A DNA stretch of 33,721 nt from Actinomycetes bacterium (GCA_021818025.1 JAKAFH010000017.1:1-33721), one strand, 5' to 3'; shown: positions 20,534 through 29,872, counted from the first letter of the stretch. A program made the numbers and translations. The notes: generated from the sequence alone by a model not told the origin.

Positions 20534-21306
20534 GTTTGGTCACCACCGTCATCGACCGCGGGGTCTGCACGATCACGCTGGCTGACGAGGCGCGGCGCAA
20601 CGCGCTCAGCGCCGCCATGCTCACCGAGCTGATGGACGCCATCGACGTCGCCGAGACCCACCCCCTCGTGCGCGTCGTCGTGGTGACCAACACGGGCCGT
20701 ACGTTCTGCGCGGGGGCCGACCTCAGCGAGCAGCGCGACGCCGCGCCCGGCACCCGCCCGCCGGTCGGGCTCGTCGACCTGCTCCAGCGGATCCGCCGGT
20801 CGCCCAAGCCCTTCGTCGGACGCATCGCGGGTCACTGCGTGGCCGGCGGCGTCGGGCTCGCCGCGTCCTTGGACGTCGCGATCGCGGTGCGCGAGGCCAC
20901 CTTCGGCTTCACCGAGGTGCGCCTCGGGCTCGCCCCGGCGATGATCGCCGTCGTCTGCCTGCCCAAGCTGCGCCGGGGCGACGCCCAGGAGCTCTTCTTA
21001 CGCGGGAACCGCTTCGACGCGGGCGAGGCCGCCCGTCTCGGATTGATCGCCCACGCGGTCGAGCGCGACGACCTCGACGCGACCGTCGAGGCGGTGGTGA
21101 ACGACCTGCTCGCGGGCGAGCCGGGCGCGATCGCCGAGATCAAGCGCCTGATCGAGGTGGTGCCCACCCTCGAGGACGATGAGGCCTTCGCCTGGACGGC
21201 CGAGCTCTCGGCACGGCTCTTCACGAGCGCCCCCGCGCGCGAAGGCATGAGCGCCTACCTCGACAAGCGACCGGCCAGCTGGGTGCGCCGCCTCGAGGCG
21301 AACTAA
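20530..21306 (+). CDS. Enoyl-CoA hydratase/isomerase, methylglutaconyl-CoA hydratase-like
   Basis: The 258-residue crotonase-fold protein has the first oxyanion segment FCAGADL (59-65), the second HCVAGGVGLA (102-111) and a catalytic Glu129 in FGFTEVRLGLAPAMI. The second Glu of two-base hydratases is not at its usual place, as in the GLAPA-type methylglutaconyl- or isohexenylglutaconyl-CoA hydratases (LiuC/AtuE). Coming after a carboxylase, it would hydrate the carboxylated enoyl-CoA. GGAGCG before ATG 20530 and the ATGA overlap indicate coupling. Its end overlaps convergent tsaC by four bases. The family call is firm; the substrate is inferred. Confidence 0.88.
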   Translation: MSLVTTVIDRGVCTITLADEARRNALSAAMLTELMDAIDVAETHPLVRVVVVTNTGRTFCAGADLSEQRDAAPGTRPPVGLVDLLQRIRRSPKPFVGRIAGHCVAGGVGLAASLDVAIAVREATFGFTEVRLGLAPAMIAVVCLPKLRRGDAQELFLRGNRFDAGEAARLGLIAHAVERDDLDATVEAVVNDLLAGEPGAIAEIKRLIEVVPTLEDDEAFAWTAELSARLFTSAPAREGMSAYLDKRPASWVRRLEAN

Positions 21307-21908
21307 CGCGGACCGAGCACGCGGGCGAGCTCGTCGAGGGGGATCGCGCCCGCGCGCACGAGCCGCCAGGGCTCGGTCGTGACGTCCACCACACTCGAGA
21401 CCGCCCCGCTTCGCTCGCCGCCGTCGAGCACGCCGGCGAGCGCGTCGTCACCGGCGAAGGCCGCGAGCACCGCCGCAGCGCTCGTGCACGGCGCCTCGCC
21501 GTGGCGATTCGCGCTCGTGAAGGCGATCGGCCCGACCGCGGCCACGATCGCGCGAAGCGTCTCGTCGTCGGGCACCCGCAGGCCGACGGCGCTCGTCGCC
21601 CCGACGAGACGGGCGAAGGCGGCGTTGGCCGCAACGACGATGGTGAGAGCCCCGGGCCAGTAGGCGTCAGCGAGCGCGGCCGCGCGCGCCGACCAGGTCA
21701 CCGCGAGACTCGCGATCGTGGCGACGTCGTCGAGGATCACCGGCAGCGCCACGCTCGTCGGGCGGTCCTTCAGGCGAAAGAGCCGGGCGACGGCCTCGGG
21801 GTGCGCGATCGCCGCGCCGACGCCGTAGACGGTGTCCGAGGCGAGGGCCACGATCGCGCCGCTCGCGAGGGCCTCGATCGCGCCCGCTCGGTCGAGCCGG
21901 GTGGTCAC
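21303..21908 (-). CDS. tsaC: L-threonylcarbamoyladenylate synthase (Sua5/YrdC/YwlC)
   Basis: The enzyme makes threonylcarbamoyl-AMP from Thr, bicarbonate and ATP for the t6A37 modification of ANN-decoding tRNAs. The 201-residue product consists of the YrdC domain only: SDTVYGVGA (24-32), LFRLKDRPTSVALPVIL (43-59), WPGALTIVV, GLRVPDD and TSANRHGE. It lacks the extra C-terminal domain of Sua5. GTG 21908 overlaps the prmC stop by four bases. It is the last gene of the rho run and converges on the enoyl-CoA hydratase gene. Placement after prmC matches other actinobacteria. Confidence 0.93.
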   Translation of the reverse strand: MTTRLDRAGAIEALASGAIVALASDTVYGVGAAIAHPEAVARLFRLKDRPTSVALPVILDDVATIASLAVTWSARAAALADAYWPGALTIVVAANAAFARLVGATSAVGLRVPDDETLRAIVAAVGPIAFTSANRHGEAPCTSAAAVLAAFAGDDALAGVLDGGERSGAVSSVVDVTTEPWRLVRAGAIPLDELARVLGPR

Positions 21909-22720
21909 GGTCGCCTCGCCACGAGCACCCGGGGCTTGCCGGCGAGATCGTCGTAGTCCACCACGTCGCGCAGTCCCGCCCCGAAGGCCTCGCGACGCAC
22001 GGCCTCGCGCTGGCCCTCGCCGTGCTCGACGACGAGGAAGCCCCCCGGTGCGAGCCAGGTCGGCGCGCCCGCGATCACCTCGGCGAGGTCGGCAAAGCCC
22101 GCCACGCCCTCGGCGTCACGAGCCACCAGCGCGCCCTCGGGCTCGAAGTCGAGCACTGGGTCCAGCGTCGTGCGCTCGAGCTCGCCGACGTAGGGCGGGT
22201 TCGCGACGATGAGCTCGACGCGCCCGGCGAGGGAGTCGTCGAGCCCCTCGTACCACGAGCCGCAAACGAAGGAGACCGCGTAGAGCCGGTGCTTGAGCGC
22301 GTTCTGGCGGCACAGCGCGAGCGCGTCGGGCGACTCGTCCAGCGCGATCAGGGTCGCCGAGACCCCGCGCTCGGTCAGCTCGGCGAGGATCGACAGCCCG
22401 ATCGCCCCGGTGCCACAGCCGAGGTCGAGCACGACCGGCGCGCGGTGGTTGGACTGGGCGAGGGCGTCGATCGCGTGTCCGACGAGCTCCTCGGTCTCGG
22501 GCCGCGGGATCAGCGCGCGGCGATCGACGTCCAGGTCGAGCCCGCGGAAGGGCCAGTGGCCGAGCACGTACTGCAGCGGCTCGCCCGCGAGCCGGCGGGT
22601 CATGGCGTTCTCGAGGGCGTCGCCGCTGGTCCCGAACTCCTCGGTCAGCCAGCGCGCCTCGCGCCGCTCGAGGCCGGCCGCGACCAGTCGCGCGAGCACG
22701 CTCGGCTCAGCGCCCGTCAC
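21905..22720 (-). CDS. prmC: Release factor glutamine N5-methyltransferase
   Basis: PrmC methylates the Gln of the GGQ motif in release factors. The 271-residue protein has an N-terminal helical domain that binds the release factor, GEPLQYVLGHWPFRG, IPRPETEELV (71-80), the SAM-binding LDLGCGTGAIGLS (98-110) and the catalytic NPPY (174-177). GTG 22720 lies inside the end of prfA (14-base overlap), so enzyme and substrate are translated in tandem. Nothing unusual was seen. Confidence 0.95.
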   Translation of the reverse strand: MTGAEPSVLARLVAAGLERREARWLTEEFGTSGDALENAMTRRLAGEPLQYVLGHWPFRGLDLDVDRRALIPRPETEELVGHAIDALAQSNHRAPVVLDLGCGTGAIGLSILAELTERGVSATLIALDESPDALALCRQNALKHRLYAVSFVCGSWYEGLDDSLAGRVELIVANPPYVGELERTTLDPVLDFEPEGALVARDAEGVAGFADLAEVIAGAPTWLAPGGFLVVEHGEGQREAVRREAFGAGLRDVVDYDDLAGKPRVLVARRP

Positions 22721-23786
22721 TCTCGGCCAGCTGACGGGCTCGCTTGTCGGCGAGCAGGGCGTCGACGTAGGTGTCGAGGTCGCCGTTGAGCACGGCGTCG
22801 AGGGTGTAGGTCGTCAGGTTGATCCGGTGGTCGGTGACCCGGTTCTCCTTGAAGTTGTAGGTGCGGATCTTCTCGCTGCGCCCGCCGCCGCCGAGCTGGG
22901 AGCGCTTTAAGTCCCCGAGTTCGCTCGCCTGGGCGTCCTGGGCGGCCTTCAAGAGCCGCGAGCGCAGCACGATCATGGCCTTGGCGCGGTTCTGGATCTG
23001 GCTCTTCTCGTCCTGCATCGACACCACGATGCCGGTGGGCAGGTGGGTGATACGCACGGCCGAGTCGGTCGTGTTCACGCTCTGGCCGCCGGGGCCCGAC
23101 GAGCGGTAGACGTCGATCTTGAGGTCGTTGGGGTCGAGGTCGACGTCGACCTCCTCGGCCTCGGGCAGGACCGAGACGGTCGCCGAAGACGTGTGGACCC
23201 GGCCCTTGGCCTCGGTGACGGGAACACGCTGGACGCGGTGCACGCCGGCCTCGTGCTCGAGGCGGGCCCAGGCGTCCTCACCCTTGATGAGATAGGTGGC
23301 CTCGTCGATGCCGCCCTGCTCGGTCTCGCGCTCCTCGACGACCTCAAGCTTCCAGCCCCGCAGCGCGGCGTAGCGGCGGTACATCTGGGCGAGGTCGCCC
23401 GCGAAGAGGTTCGCCTCCTCCCCGCCCTCGGCGCCGCGGATCTCGAGGATCACGTTGCGGCCCTCGTTGGGGTCGTGGGGCAGCAGGAGCGTCTCGAGGG
23501 TCGCCTCGAGCTCGGCGATGCGCGACTCGGCGCCGTTCACCTCGTCACGCCACTGCTCGCGGTCATCGCCGGCGGACTCGTTGAACATCTCGCGCGCCGT
23601 ATCGAGGTCCTCGCGCGCGCCGCGCAGCGCGACCCAGGCCGCGTTGATTTCGGCGAGGTCCTTGTGACGCCGTGACAGGTCACGCAGTCGCGTGAGGTCC
23701 TTGGCGACGTCGGGTTCGGCGAGGGCCGACTCGACGGTATGGAATTCCGCCTCGAGGGCGTCGAGGGTCTCGTCGAGTGAGCGCAC
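22707..23786 (-). CDS. prfA: Peptide chain release factor 1
   Basis: RF1 reads UAA and UAG and triggers peptide release. The 359-residue product has the codon-recognition tripeptide in the P-x-T form, PVT (189-191), and [10 protein letters not shown] with GGQ at 233-235. The PxT motif rules out RF2, which has SPF. GTG 23786 begins the conserved [15 protein letters not shown]; the frame continues upstream but only over rpmE in another frame. No strong ribosome binding site precedes it; rpmE ends 17 bases upstream. Confidence 0.96.
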   Translation of the reverse strand: MRSLDETLDALEAEFHTVESALAEPDVAKDLTRLRDLSRRHKDLAEINAAWVALRGAREDLDTAREMFNESAGDDREQWRDEVNGAESRIAELEATLETLLLPHDPNEGRNVILEIRGAEGGEEANLFAGDLAQMYRRYAALRGWKLEVVEERETEQGGIDEATYLIKGEDAWARLEHEAGVHRVQRVPVTEAKGRVHTSSATVSVLPEAEEVDVDLDPNDLKIDVYRSSGPGGQSVNTTDSAVRITHLPTGIVVSMQDEKSQIQNRAKAMIVLRSRLLKAAQDAQASELGDLKRSQLGGGGRSEKIRTYNFKENRVTDHRINLTTYTLDAVLNGDLDTYVDALLADKRARQLAESDGR

Positions 23787-23803
23787 GGCGGGTGTCCGAG
23801 GGC

Positions 23804-24031
23804 CTAGGCCTTCGGAGCGCGCGCCTTGGAGGTCTTCTGGGCGTAGCGGCGCTGGAAGCGCTCCACGCGGCCACCGGTGTCGACGAGCTTCTGCTTGCCG
23901 GTGAAGAAGGGGTGGCAGGCGTTGCACAGTTCGACGCTCATCACGGCCTTGGTCGAGCGGGTCGTGAAGCTGTTGCCGCACGAGCAGGTGACGGTGCAGT
24001 CGACGTAGTTGGGGTGGATGTCGGTCTTCAT
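23804..24031 (-). CDS. rpmE: 50S ribosomal protein L31, zinc-binding type
   Basis: A 75-residue ribosomal protein with the signature [20 protein letters not shown] and [20 protein letters not shown]. The zinc ligands are Cys16, Cys18, Cys36 and Cys39, so this is the zinc-containing form; in many bacteria a Cys-less paralogue replaces it under zinc starvation, and none is visible here. AAGGAG lies six bases before the ATG. The basic C-terminal tail ([10 protein letters not shown]) is slightly longer than in E. coli. Confidence 0.97.
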   Translation of the reverse strand: MKTDIHPNYVDCTVTCSCGNSFTTRSTKAVMSVELCNACHPFFTGKQKLVDTGGRVERFQRRYAQKTSKARAPKA

Positions 24032-24068
24032 GTGACTCCTTAGCGCGAAGGGAGAGTTTAGCGGAAGT

Positions 24069-25775
24069 TCAGCTCGTCGGGCTCGGGCCCCGCCCGATCT
24101 CGGCCAGGAACTCGTCGTTGGAGCGGGTGGACTTGAGCTTGTCGATCAGCAGTTCCAGCCCGGCGGCGTCGCGGCCGTCGGCGGCGAGCCCGTTGAGCAC
24201 CCGGCGCAGCTTCCAGACCTGGGGCAGGGCCTCGCGGGTAAAGAGCAGCTCCTCGTGGCGCGTGGACGAGCCGTTCACGTCGATCGCCGGGTAGAGCCGG
24301 CGCTCGGCGAGGCGACGGTCGAGGCGCAGCTCCATGTTGCCGGTGCCCTTGAACTCCTCGAAGATGACCTCGTCCATCTTGGACCCGGTCTCCACGAGCG
24401 CCGAGGCGAGGATGGTGAGCGAGCCGCCCTCTTCGATGTTGCGCGCCGCCCCGAAGAACTTCTTGGGCGGGTAGAGGGCACCCGAGTCCACACCACCGGA
24501 CATGATGCGCCCCGTGGCCGGTGCGGCCAGGTTGTAGGCGCGCGCGAGGCGCGTGATGCCGTCGAGGATGATCACGACGTCGCGGCCCTGCTCGACGAGG
24601 CGCTTGGCGCGCTCGATGGCGAGCTCGGCGACGTGGGTGTGCTCGTCGGCCGGGCGGTCGAAGGTCGAGGAGATGACCTCGCCGTGGACGCTGCGGCGAA
24701 TGTCGGTGACCTCTTCGGGCCGCTCGTCCACCAGCAGCACCATCAGGTGCACCTCGGGGTTGTTGGCCTCGATCGACTGGGCGATCTGCTTCATGACCGT
24801 GGTCTTGCCGGCCTTGGGCGGCGAGACGATCAGGCCGCGCTGGCCCTTGCCGATCGGGGCGATCAGGTCGACGATGCGCGGGGTGAGGTCGGTCTTGCCG
24901 AGGTTGGTCTCGAGCTTGAGCTTCTCGTCGGGAAAGAGCGGGGTCAGGTCCTCGAAGCGCGGGCGCAGCTTGGCGACCTCGGGGTCGAAGCCCGCGACCG
25001 TGTCCACGCGCAGCAGCGCCGGGTACTTCTCGTTCGACCCGGCCGGGCGGTAGCCGCCGGTCACGGTGTCGCCCTTGCGCAGGCCGTAGCGGCGGACCTG
25101 GTTGATCGAGACGTAGACGTCCTGGGGCGAGGGGTGATAGCCCCGCGAGCGCAAGAAGCCGTACCCGTCGTCGCGCAGGTCGAGCAGGCCCTCGACGTCG
25201 AGCAACTCGCCGCTGTAGGGCTGGTCGGCGCCGGGCATGACCTCGGTCGGGAAGCGCTCGCGTCCGTTGCGGTTGCGCCGGTTGCGACGGTTGCGGGTGT
25301 TGGGCTCGGACGAGAAGTCGCGGGTGCGCTCGGTGCGCTCGGTGCGGTCGGTGCGCTCTTGGCGCGCCGGGCGCGCCGCAGCCGGGGCCGGGGCCGGGGC
25401 GGCCGTCTCGCCCGGGGTCGCGCCGTCGGTCTCGCTGGCGCTGGGCGCGGGCGACGGGGCCGGGGCGACGGGCTCGGCCGCGCTCGCTGGCGCCTCGGCG
25501 CGCACCGTGCGAGCCGGGGCGATGTCGGTCGCGAACTCGCCGAGCAGGGTCTCGAAGTCGTCGACGGGCGTCGCGACGGTGCGCCGCGAGCGCACCGAGC
25601 GCGAGGGCGTAGTCGCCGCCGAGGGCTCGACGTCGCTCTTCATGATCGCGTCGATGATGGCGGCCTTGGTGGCGCGGGCGCCGAGGTCGACGCCCTTCAC
25701 CTTGGCGATGGTCTGGAGATCGTCGCGAGACTTGGACTCGAGATCAGAACGATCCGGGGCGGGCTTCATAGCCAT
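24069..25775 (-). CDS. rho: Transcription termination factor Rho with long disordered insertion
   Basis: Rho is the hexameric RNA helicase that ends untranslated transcripts. The 568-residue product has an N-terminal SAP-like Rho_N helix domain (about 11-47), then an actinobacterial-type disordered insertion of some 130 residues: Ala/Pro-rich to 138, then TER/TDR repeats (142-151) and an Arg/Asn-rich patch (161-173) likely to bind RNA. The RNA-binding OSB fold follows (DGYGFLRS, 203-210), then the ATPase with P-loop PPKAGKT (319-325). ATG 25775 has AAAGGA upstream; the frame opens further upstream but those codons are in the leader. It has its own promoter and a leader of about 107 bases, as expected for autoregulated rho. 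Confidence 0.96.
   Translation of the reverse strand: MAMKPAPDRSDLESKSRDDLQTIAKVKGVDLGARATKAAIIDAIMKSDVEPSAATTPSRSVRSRRTVATPVDDFETLLGEFATDIAPARTVRAEAPASAAEPVAPAPSPAPSASETDGATPGETAAPAPAPAAARPARQERTDRTERTERTRDFSSEPNTRNRRNRRNRNGRERFPTEVMPGADQPYSGELLDVEGLLDLRDDGYGFLRSRGYHPSPQDVYVSINQVRRYGLRKGDTVTGGYRPAGSNEKYPALLRVDTVAGFDPEVAKLRPRFEDLTPLFPDEKLKLETNLGKTDLTPRIVDLIAPIGKGQRGLIVSPPKAGKTTVMKQIAQSIEANNPEVHLMVLLVDERPEEVTDIRRSVHGEVISSTFDRPADEHTHVAELAIERAKRLVEQGRDVVIILDGITRLARAYNLAAPATGRIMSGGVDSGALYPPKKFFGAARNIEEGGSLTILASALVETGSKMDEVIFEEFKGTGNMELRLDRRLAERRLYPAIDVNGSSTRHEELLFTREALPQVWKLRRVLNGLAADGRDAAGLELLIDKLKSTRSNDEFLAEIGRGPSPTS
25322..25357 (-). repeat. Four 9-bp tandem repeats inside rho
   Basis: Four consecutive units of the CGGTGCGCT type, with single changes in the first and third, encode the Thr-Glu/Asp-Arg repeats of the Rho insertion. 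Copy number could vary by slippage without shifting the frame. Confidence 0.75.
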
Positions 25776-25888
25776 GAAGATCCTTTCTCGTCGGCAGCAA
25801 TACGGCCGACTAAGGAAAATACGAAGAATGTCATCCTGGAAAGAGTTCCCCACGTCGGCGAATAGGGCCGGTCGCGGACGACTCCTTC

Positions 25889-25916
25889 AGTGTAGTCGAC
25901 GAACGCACCACCCCAA
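25889..25916 (-). promoter_or_regulatory. Promoter of the rho-rpmE-prfA-prmC-tsaC run
   Basis: On the minus strand TTGGGG (25911-25916), a 16-base spacer and TACACT (25889-25894) form a plausible promoter, giving a leader of about 107 bases before rho. The leader holds a small hairpin (TCGGC, nine-base loop, GCCGA) just before the ribosome binding site. Confidence 0.5.
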
Positions 25917-25940
25917 CATCACCGCGGGGACGGCCCCAAT

Positions 25941-26978
25941 CTAGGACAGCGCGCCGAGCAGGGCGTCGATGGTCGCGTCCACCACCGGCGGGTTCGATTC
26001 GGCGCGCAGCGCCGTGTCGGGGTCCTTCAGGCCGTTGCCGGTCAGCACGCAGACGACCGTCGCGCCCTCGGGCACGCCGAACTTGAGGAGCCCCGCCACC
26101 GAGGCCGCCGAGGCCGGTTCGCAGAAGATCGACTCGTAGCGCGCCACGTAGTGGTAGGCGTCGAGGATCTCGTCGTCGGTGACGGCGCGGATGTCCCCGA
26201 GGGACTCGTGGATCACCTCGAGGGCGGGCACCCAGCTCGCCGGATTGCCGATGCGGATCGCCGTGGCGATGGTCTCGGGGTGCTCGACGGGGTGTCCGAG
26301 CACGATGGGCGCGGCACCGGCGGCCTGGAAGCCCCACATCCGCGGCAAGTCCTCGATGCGCCCGGCCTCGTGGTACTGGGTGAAGCCGCGCCAGTAGGCG
26401 GTGATGTTGCCCGCGTTGCCCACCGGGATCGACAAGATGTCCGGGGCCGCGCCGAGCACGTCGACGATCTCGAAGGCGCCGGTCTTCTGGCCCTCGATGC
26501 GGTCGGGGTTGATCGAGTTCACGATCGTGATGGGCACGTGCTGAGTCAGTTCGCGCGCGAGGTCGAGGGCCTGGTCGAAGTTGCCGCGGATCTGGAGGAT
26601 CTTGGCGCCGTAGACCATGGCCTGGGCGAGTTTGCCCATGGCGATCTTGCCCTCGGGCACGAGCACGACGCAGTCCATCCCGGCCTTGGCCGCGTACGCG
26701 GCCGCGGCGGCCGAGGTGTTGCCCGTCGAGCCGCAGATCACGCTCTGGGCCCCGTTGGCCTTGGCCTTGGTGATCGCCATGGTCATGCCCCGGTCCTTGA
26801 ACGAGCCCGAGGGGTTGAGGCCCTCGAACTTCAGGTAGACGTTCGCCGAGAGGCGCGCGGAGAGCCGGTCGGCGCGGATCAGGGGCGTGTTGCCCTCCTG
26901 GAGGGTGACGACCTCGTCGACCCCGTCCAGGTTGAACCATTCGGCGTATTCGTTCAGCAGTCCGTTCCAGCCGGTCAC
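25941..26978 (-). CDS. thrC: Threonine synthase
   Basis: ThrC converts O-phosphohomoserine to threonine with PLP. The 345-residue product has the short form typical of actinobacteria: LQEGNTPLI (26-34), the PLP Lys61 in [37 protein letters not shown] as the phosphate-binding loop and [10 protein letters not shown] near the C-terminus. GTG 26978 overlaps the hom stop (GTGA) and GGAGGA lies upstream, inside hom. The homoserine kinase gene thrB, usually next, is absent: rho follows after 165 bases. Confidence 0.95.
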   Translation of the reverse strand: MTGWNGLLNEYAEWFNLDGVDEVVTLQEGNTPLIRADRLSARLSANVYLKFEGLNPSGSFKDRGMTMAITKAKANGAQSVICGSTGNTSAAAAAYAAKAGMDCVVLVPEGKIAMGKLAQAMVYGAKILQIRGNFDQALDLARELTQHVPITIVNSINPDRIEGQKTGAFEIVDVLGAAPDILSIPVGNAGNITAYWRGFTQYHEAGRIEDLPRMWGFQAAGAAPIVLGHPVEHPETIATAIRIGNPASWVPALEVIHESLGDIRAVTDDEILDAYHYVARYESIFCEPASAASVAGLLKFGVPEGATVVCVLTGNGLKDPDTALRAESNPPVVDATIDALLGALS

Positions 26979-28276
26979 GCGCTTCCTCCGTCAATCACTC
27001 GAATGCAGGCGCCGATCGAGTCCACCGACTCGATGGCGGCCAAGTCCTCGACCGTCGCCTCGACGTCGCGCGCGAGCGCGTGGTGCGTGAGGAACGAGAG
27101 GCGCGCCTCGTTGCCGACCCCGAACTGCTCCATCGAGCGGATCGAGACCTGGTGGCGACCAAAGACGCTCGCGACGCTCGCGAGCACGCCGGGCTCGTCG
27201 GCGACGTCCAGCGAGAGGTAGAAGACGCTCGGCAGGTCGCCGGCGGGCACCCGCTCCAGGGTGTCATCGACCATGAAGGGCACGTCGTGACGCCCGCTCA
27301 CCCGGTTGCGCGCCGCGTCGAGCACGTCGCCGAGGACCGCCGTGGCCGTGGGCGCGCCGCCGGCGCCCTCACCGAGCCACATCAGCGGGCCGCTCACCGC
27401 GCCCTCGACGAAGACCGCGTTCATCGGCCCGTGCACGGCGGCGAGGGGGTGGTCGACGGGCACCATCGCGGGGTGCACGCGCCGAGACAGACCGTGCTCG
27501 CCCACGCGCTCGGCCACGCCGAGCAGCTTGATGACGTAGCCCGCGCGCTTGGCGAACTCGATGTCCACGGCCCGGATTCCCGTGATGCCCTCACGCGCGA
27601 TGCGCTCGTCGCGCAGTTCGGTGCCAAAGGCGAGTGAGGCGAGGATGAGTACCTTGGCGGCCGCGTCGAAGCCTTCGACGTCGGCCGTGGGATCGGCCTC
27701 GGCGTAGCCGCGACCCTGGGCCTCGGCCAGCGCGGTCAGGTAGTCCGAGCCCTCGGCGGTCATCTGCGAGAGGATGAAGTTGGTGGTGCCGTTCACGATG
27801 CCCATCACGCGCTCGATGCGCTCGCCCGCGAGCGACGTGCGCAGCGCGCGCAGGATCGGCACCGCGCCGCCGACCGCCCCTTCGTAGAAGAGGTCGGCGC
27901 CGTGCTCGTGGCCGAGCCGGGCGAGCGCGGTGCCGCGCGCGGCCATCAGGGCCTTGTTCGCCGTCACGACCGAGACGCCGCGGCTGAGTGCCGACTCGAT
28001 GTAGCTGCGGGTGGGCTCGAGGCCGCCGGCCACCTCGACCAGGATGTCGATGTCGCCCGACGCGGCGAGCCCCGCGGCGTCGTCGGTCACGAGGGACCTG
28101 GGGATGCCCGGGTGGTCCTTTTCGAGGTCGCGCACCGCCACCGCGACGAGCTCGAGGGAGGCCGTGGCGGCGTCCACCAGCGCGTCGTGGCGTTGCTGAT
28201 CGAGCAGCAGTCCGATGAAGGCTGAACCGACGAAGCCGGCGCCAATGACGCCAACTCGGATCACCGGGGTGGTCAT
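26975..28276 (-). CDS. hom: Homoserine dehydrogenase with ACT domain
   Basis: The enzyme reduces aspartate semialdehyde to homoserine for threonine and methionine. The 433-residue protein has the NAD(P) loop [13 protein letters not shown] (8-20), TANKALMA (105-112), [20 protein letters not shown] (161-169) and the catalytic region [16 protein letters not shown] (193-208, with Lys208). A C-terminal ACT domain (from about 345, [20 protein letters not shown]) is the expected site of threonine feedback inhibition. ATG 28276 stands six bases after a TAGCCT hexamer, so it is likely leaderless. It forms a two-gene unit with thrC. Confidence 0.96.
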   Translation of the reverse strand: MTTPVIRVGVIGAGFVGSAFIGLLLDQQRHDALVDAATASLELVAVAVRDLEKDHPGIPRSLVTDDAAGLAASGDIDILVEVAGGLEPTRSYIESALSRGVSVVTANKALMAARGTALARLGHEHGADLFYEGAVGGAVPILRALRTSLAGERIERVMGIVNGTTNFILSQMTAEGSDYLTALAEAQGRGYAEADPTADVEGFDAAAKVLILASLAFGTELRDERIAREGITGIRAVDIEFAKRAGYVIKLLGVAERVGEHGLSRRVHPAMVPVDHPLAAVHGPMNAVFVEGAVSGPLMWLGEGAGGAPTATAVLGDVLDAARNRVSGRHDVPFMVDDTLERVPAGDLPSVFYLSLDVADEPGVLASVASVFGRHQVSIRSMEQFGVGNEARLSFLTHHALARDVEATVEDLAAIESVDSIGACIRVIDGGSA

Positions 28277-28282
28277 CGATAC

Positions 28283-28288
28283 AGGCTA
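28283..28288 (-). promoter_or_regulatory. -10 element for leaderless hom-thrC
   Basis: TAGCCT on the minus strand, six bases, then the hom ATG. It lies in the 34-base gap after lysA, so hom and thrC can be transcribed independently of lysA. Confidence 0.55.
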
Positions 28289-28310
28289 ACCGTTGCGCGC
28301 CACGGCCCCG

Positions 28311-29579
28311 TTACGCCTCGAGGCGCACGAGGTCCTCGAAGGTCTCGCGACGCAGCACCACGCGCGGCGCGCCGTCGCGCACGAAGACGACTGCTGGTCG
28401 GGGCACGCGGTTGTAGTTCGAGGCCATCGCGTAGCCGTAGGCACCGGTCACCGGCGTGGCGACGAGGTCGCCGGACCCGGTCGACTCGGGCAGCCAGGCC
28501 TCGTCGATGATCACGTCGCCGCTCTCGCAGTGCTTGCCGACCAGACGGACCGCTTGGGGGCGCGGCTCGAGGGGCCGCGCGACGTCGAAGGCCTCGTAGC
28601 CCGAGCCGTAGAGCACCGGCCGGGGATTGTCGCTCATCCCGCCGTCGACCGCGAGGTACGTGCGCTGCACGACCCGCTTGCGCGTGCCGGTCCGGTAGAG
28701 CGTCAGCGCCGCCTGGGCGACGATGGCCCGGCCGGGCTCGGCGGTCAGGCGGACCCCAGGATCGACGCCGTGGGCCGCGGCGCTCGCGCGCAGGGCCTGG
28801 GCCCACTGGGTGATCGTGGGTGCGCGCTCGCCGGCCACGTAGGCGACGCCGAGGCCCCCGCCCACGCAGAGCTCGTCGAAGTCGTCGTCGCGCGTGAAGT
28901 CGGCGACAATCGCCATCGTCTCGCGAAAGCCGTCGAGCTCGAGGATCTGTGAGCCGATGTGGCTGTGCACGCCGTGCACGCGCACCCCGTGCAGGCTCGA
29001 CAGGGCCTCGATCGCGCGCCGGGCGTCCCCGGCCGCGACCGAGAAGCCGAACTTGGAGTCCTCCTGGCCGGTGCGGATGAACTCGTGGGTGTGGGCCTCG
29101 ACCCCGGGCGTGATGCGCACGAGGCAGTCGAGTCGCGCGCCGGCGCCGACCAGTTCACCGATCCGTCCGATCTCGTCGAAGTTGTCCACGACCACCCGGT
29201 GCACGCCGACCTCGATCGCCGTGGCGAGCTCGGTCGCGGACTTGTTGTTGCCGTGCATGATGATGCGCGACGCCGGGACCCCGGCGCGCAGCGCGAGGTC
29301 GAGCTCCCCGCCGGTCGCCACGTCCAGGCAGAGTCCCTCCTGCACGGCGACCCGGGCCATCGCCCCGCAGAGGAAGGCCTTGGAGGCGAAGGCGATCCCG
29401 TCGTCAAAGGCGCCCGCCGCCTCGGCGCAGCGCGCCCGCAGCGTCGCCTCGTCATAAACGAACAGCGGCGTCCCGTGGGTCTGGGCGAGCTCGCGCAGCG
29501 AGACGCCGCCGACGACGACGTCGTCCTCGAGCAGGGTCGTGGCGTCAGGCAAGAGTGAGACGTCGATCGGCTCGGCCAT
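28311..29579 (-). CDS. lysA: Diaminopimelate decarboxylase
   Basis: LysA decarboxylates meso-diaminopimelate to lysine with PLP. The 422-residue alanine-racemase-fold protein has the PLP Lys67 in FASKAFL, VHSHIGSQI, CVGGGLGVAY, TAEPGRAIV, and the C-terminal KHCESGDVI and GAYGYAMASNYN motifs that bind the substrate across the dimer. ATG 29579 stands six bases after TAGTGT with no ribosome binding site, so it is probably leaderless. In most actinobacteria argS lies directly upstream; here only a tRNA-Arg gene, on the opposite strand, occupies that place. Confidence 0.96.
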   Translation of the reverse strand: MAEPIDVSLLPDATTLLEDDVVVGGVSLRELAQTHGTPLFVYDEATLRARCAEAAGAFDDGIAFASKAFLCGAMARVAVQEGLCLDVATGGELDLALRAGVPASRIIMHGNNKSATELATAIEVGVHRVVVDNFDEIGRIGELVGAGARLDCLVRITPGVEAHTHEFIRTGQEDSKFGFSVAAGDARRAIEALSSLHGVRVHGVHSHIGSQILELDGFRETMAIVADFTRDDDFDELCVGGGLGVAYVAGERAPTITQWAQALRASAAAHGVDPGVRLTAEPGRAIVAQAALTLYRTGTRKRVVQRTYLAVDGGMSDNPRPVLYGSGYEAFDVARPLEPRPQAVRLVGKHCESGDVIIDEAWLPESTGSGDLVATPVTGAYGYAMASNYNRVPRPAVVFVRDGAPRVVLRRETFEDLVRLEA

Positions 29580-29585
29580 AGGCGA

Positions 29586-29591
29586 ACACTA
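29586..29591 (-). promoter_or_regulatory. -10 element for leaderless lysA
   Basis: TAGTGT on the minus strand is followed by six bases and the lysA ATG. Confidence 0.6.
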
Positions 29592-29675
29592 GTGAAGCGC
29601 CGGCCAGCTGCGACTCGGGCCATCACCGCACACGCGTCGCTCGCCGGGCTCGGCCTCGCCCCAGCCTCGGTCCGG

Positions 29676-29681
29676 TAGGCT
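29676..29681 (+). promoter_or_regulatory. Probable -10 element of tRNA-Arg
   Basis: TAGGCT lies ten bases before the first base of the tRNA. No convincing -35 is visible. Confidence 0.4.
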
Positions 29682-29691
29682 GGTCGAGCGA

Positions 29692-29769
29692 GTTGCCGTG
29701 GTGTAATTGGATAACATGCCACCCTCCGAAGGTGGAGACTTGCGAGTTCGAATCTCGCCGGCAACACCA
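29692..29769 (+). tRNA. tRNA-Arg (anticodon CCG)
   Basis: The acceptor stem GTTGCCG pairs with CGGCAAC (29759-29765). The anticodon arm is CCACC-CTCCGAA-GGTGG, with anticodon CCG at 29726-29728, which reads CGG. The T-arm holds GTTCGAATC. Discriminator A29766 is followed by an encoded CCA (29767-29769). In mycobacteria a tRNA-Arg also lies at this point of the block, before argS-lysA. Confidence 0.95.
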
Positions 29770-29779
29770 ACCCGACGAA

Positions 29780-29807
29780 GTCCCGGGCCAGCCGCGTCGG
29801 CCGGGAC
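29780..29807 (+). terminator. Possible hairpin terminator after tRNA-Arg
   Basis: GTCCCGG and CCGGGAC form a seven-base-pair stem eleven bases after the tRNA, with a 14-base loop. There is no T-run after it, so termination efficiency is doubtful. Confidence 0.25.
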
Positions 29808-29866
29808 CACGTCGCTAGCGGGTCGACACGGCCCGTGGCGCAGGGAATCGCGGGTGTGGGGGCGGC

Positions 29867-29872
29867 TAGTTT
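29867..29872 (+). promoter_or_regulatory. -10 element for leaderless sulfotransferase gene
   Basis: TAGTTT is followed by six bases and the GTG at 29879, without a Shine-Dalgarno sequence. Confidence 0.6.

Noticed and set aside
25911-25935. Terminator for thrC
   Set aside because: GGGG-CCGT-CCCC is a four-pair stem without a T-run; the same bases are better explained as part of the rho promoter.
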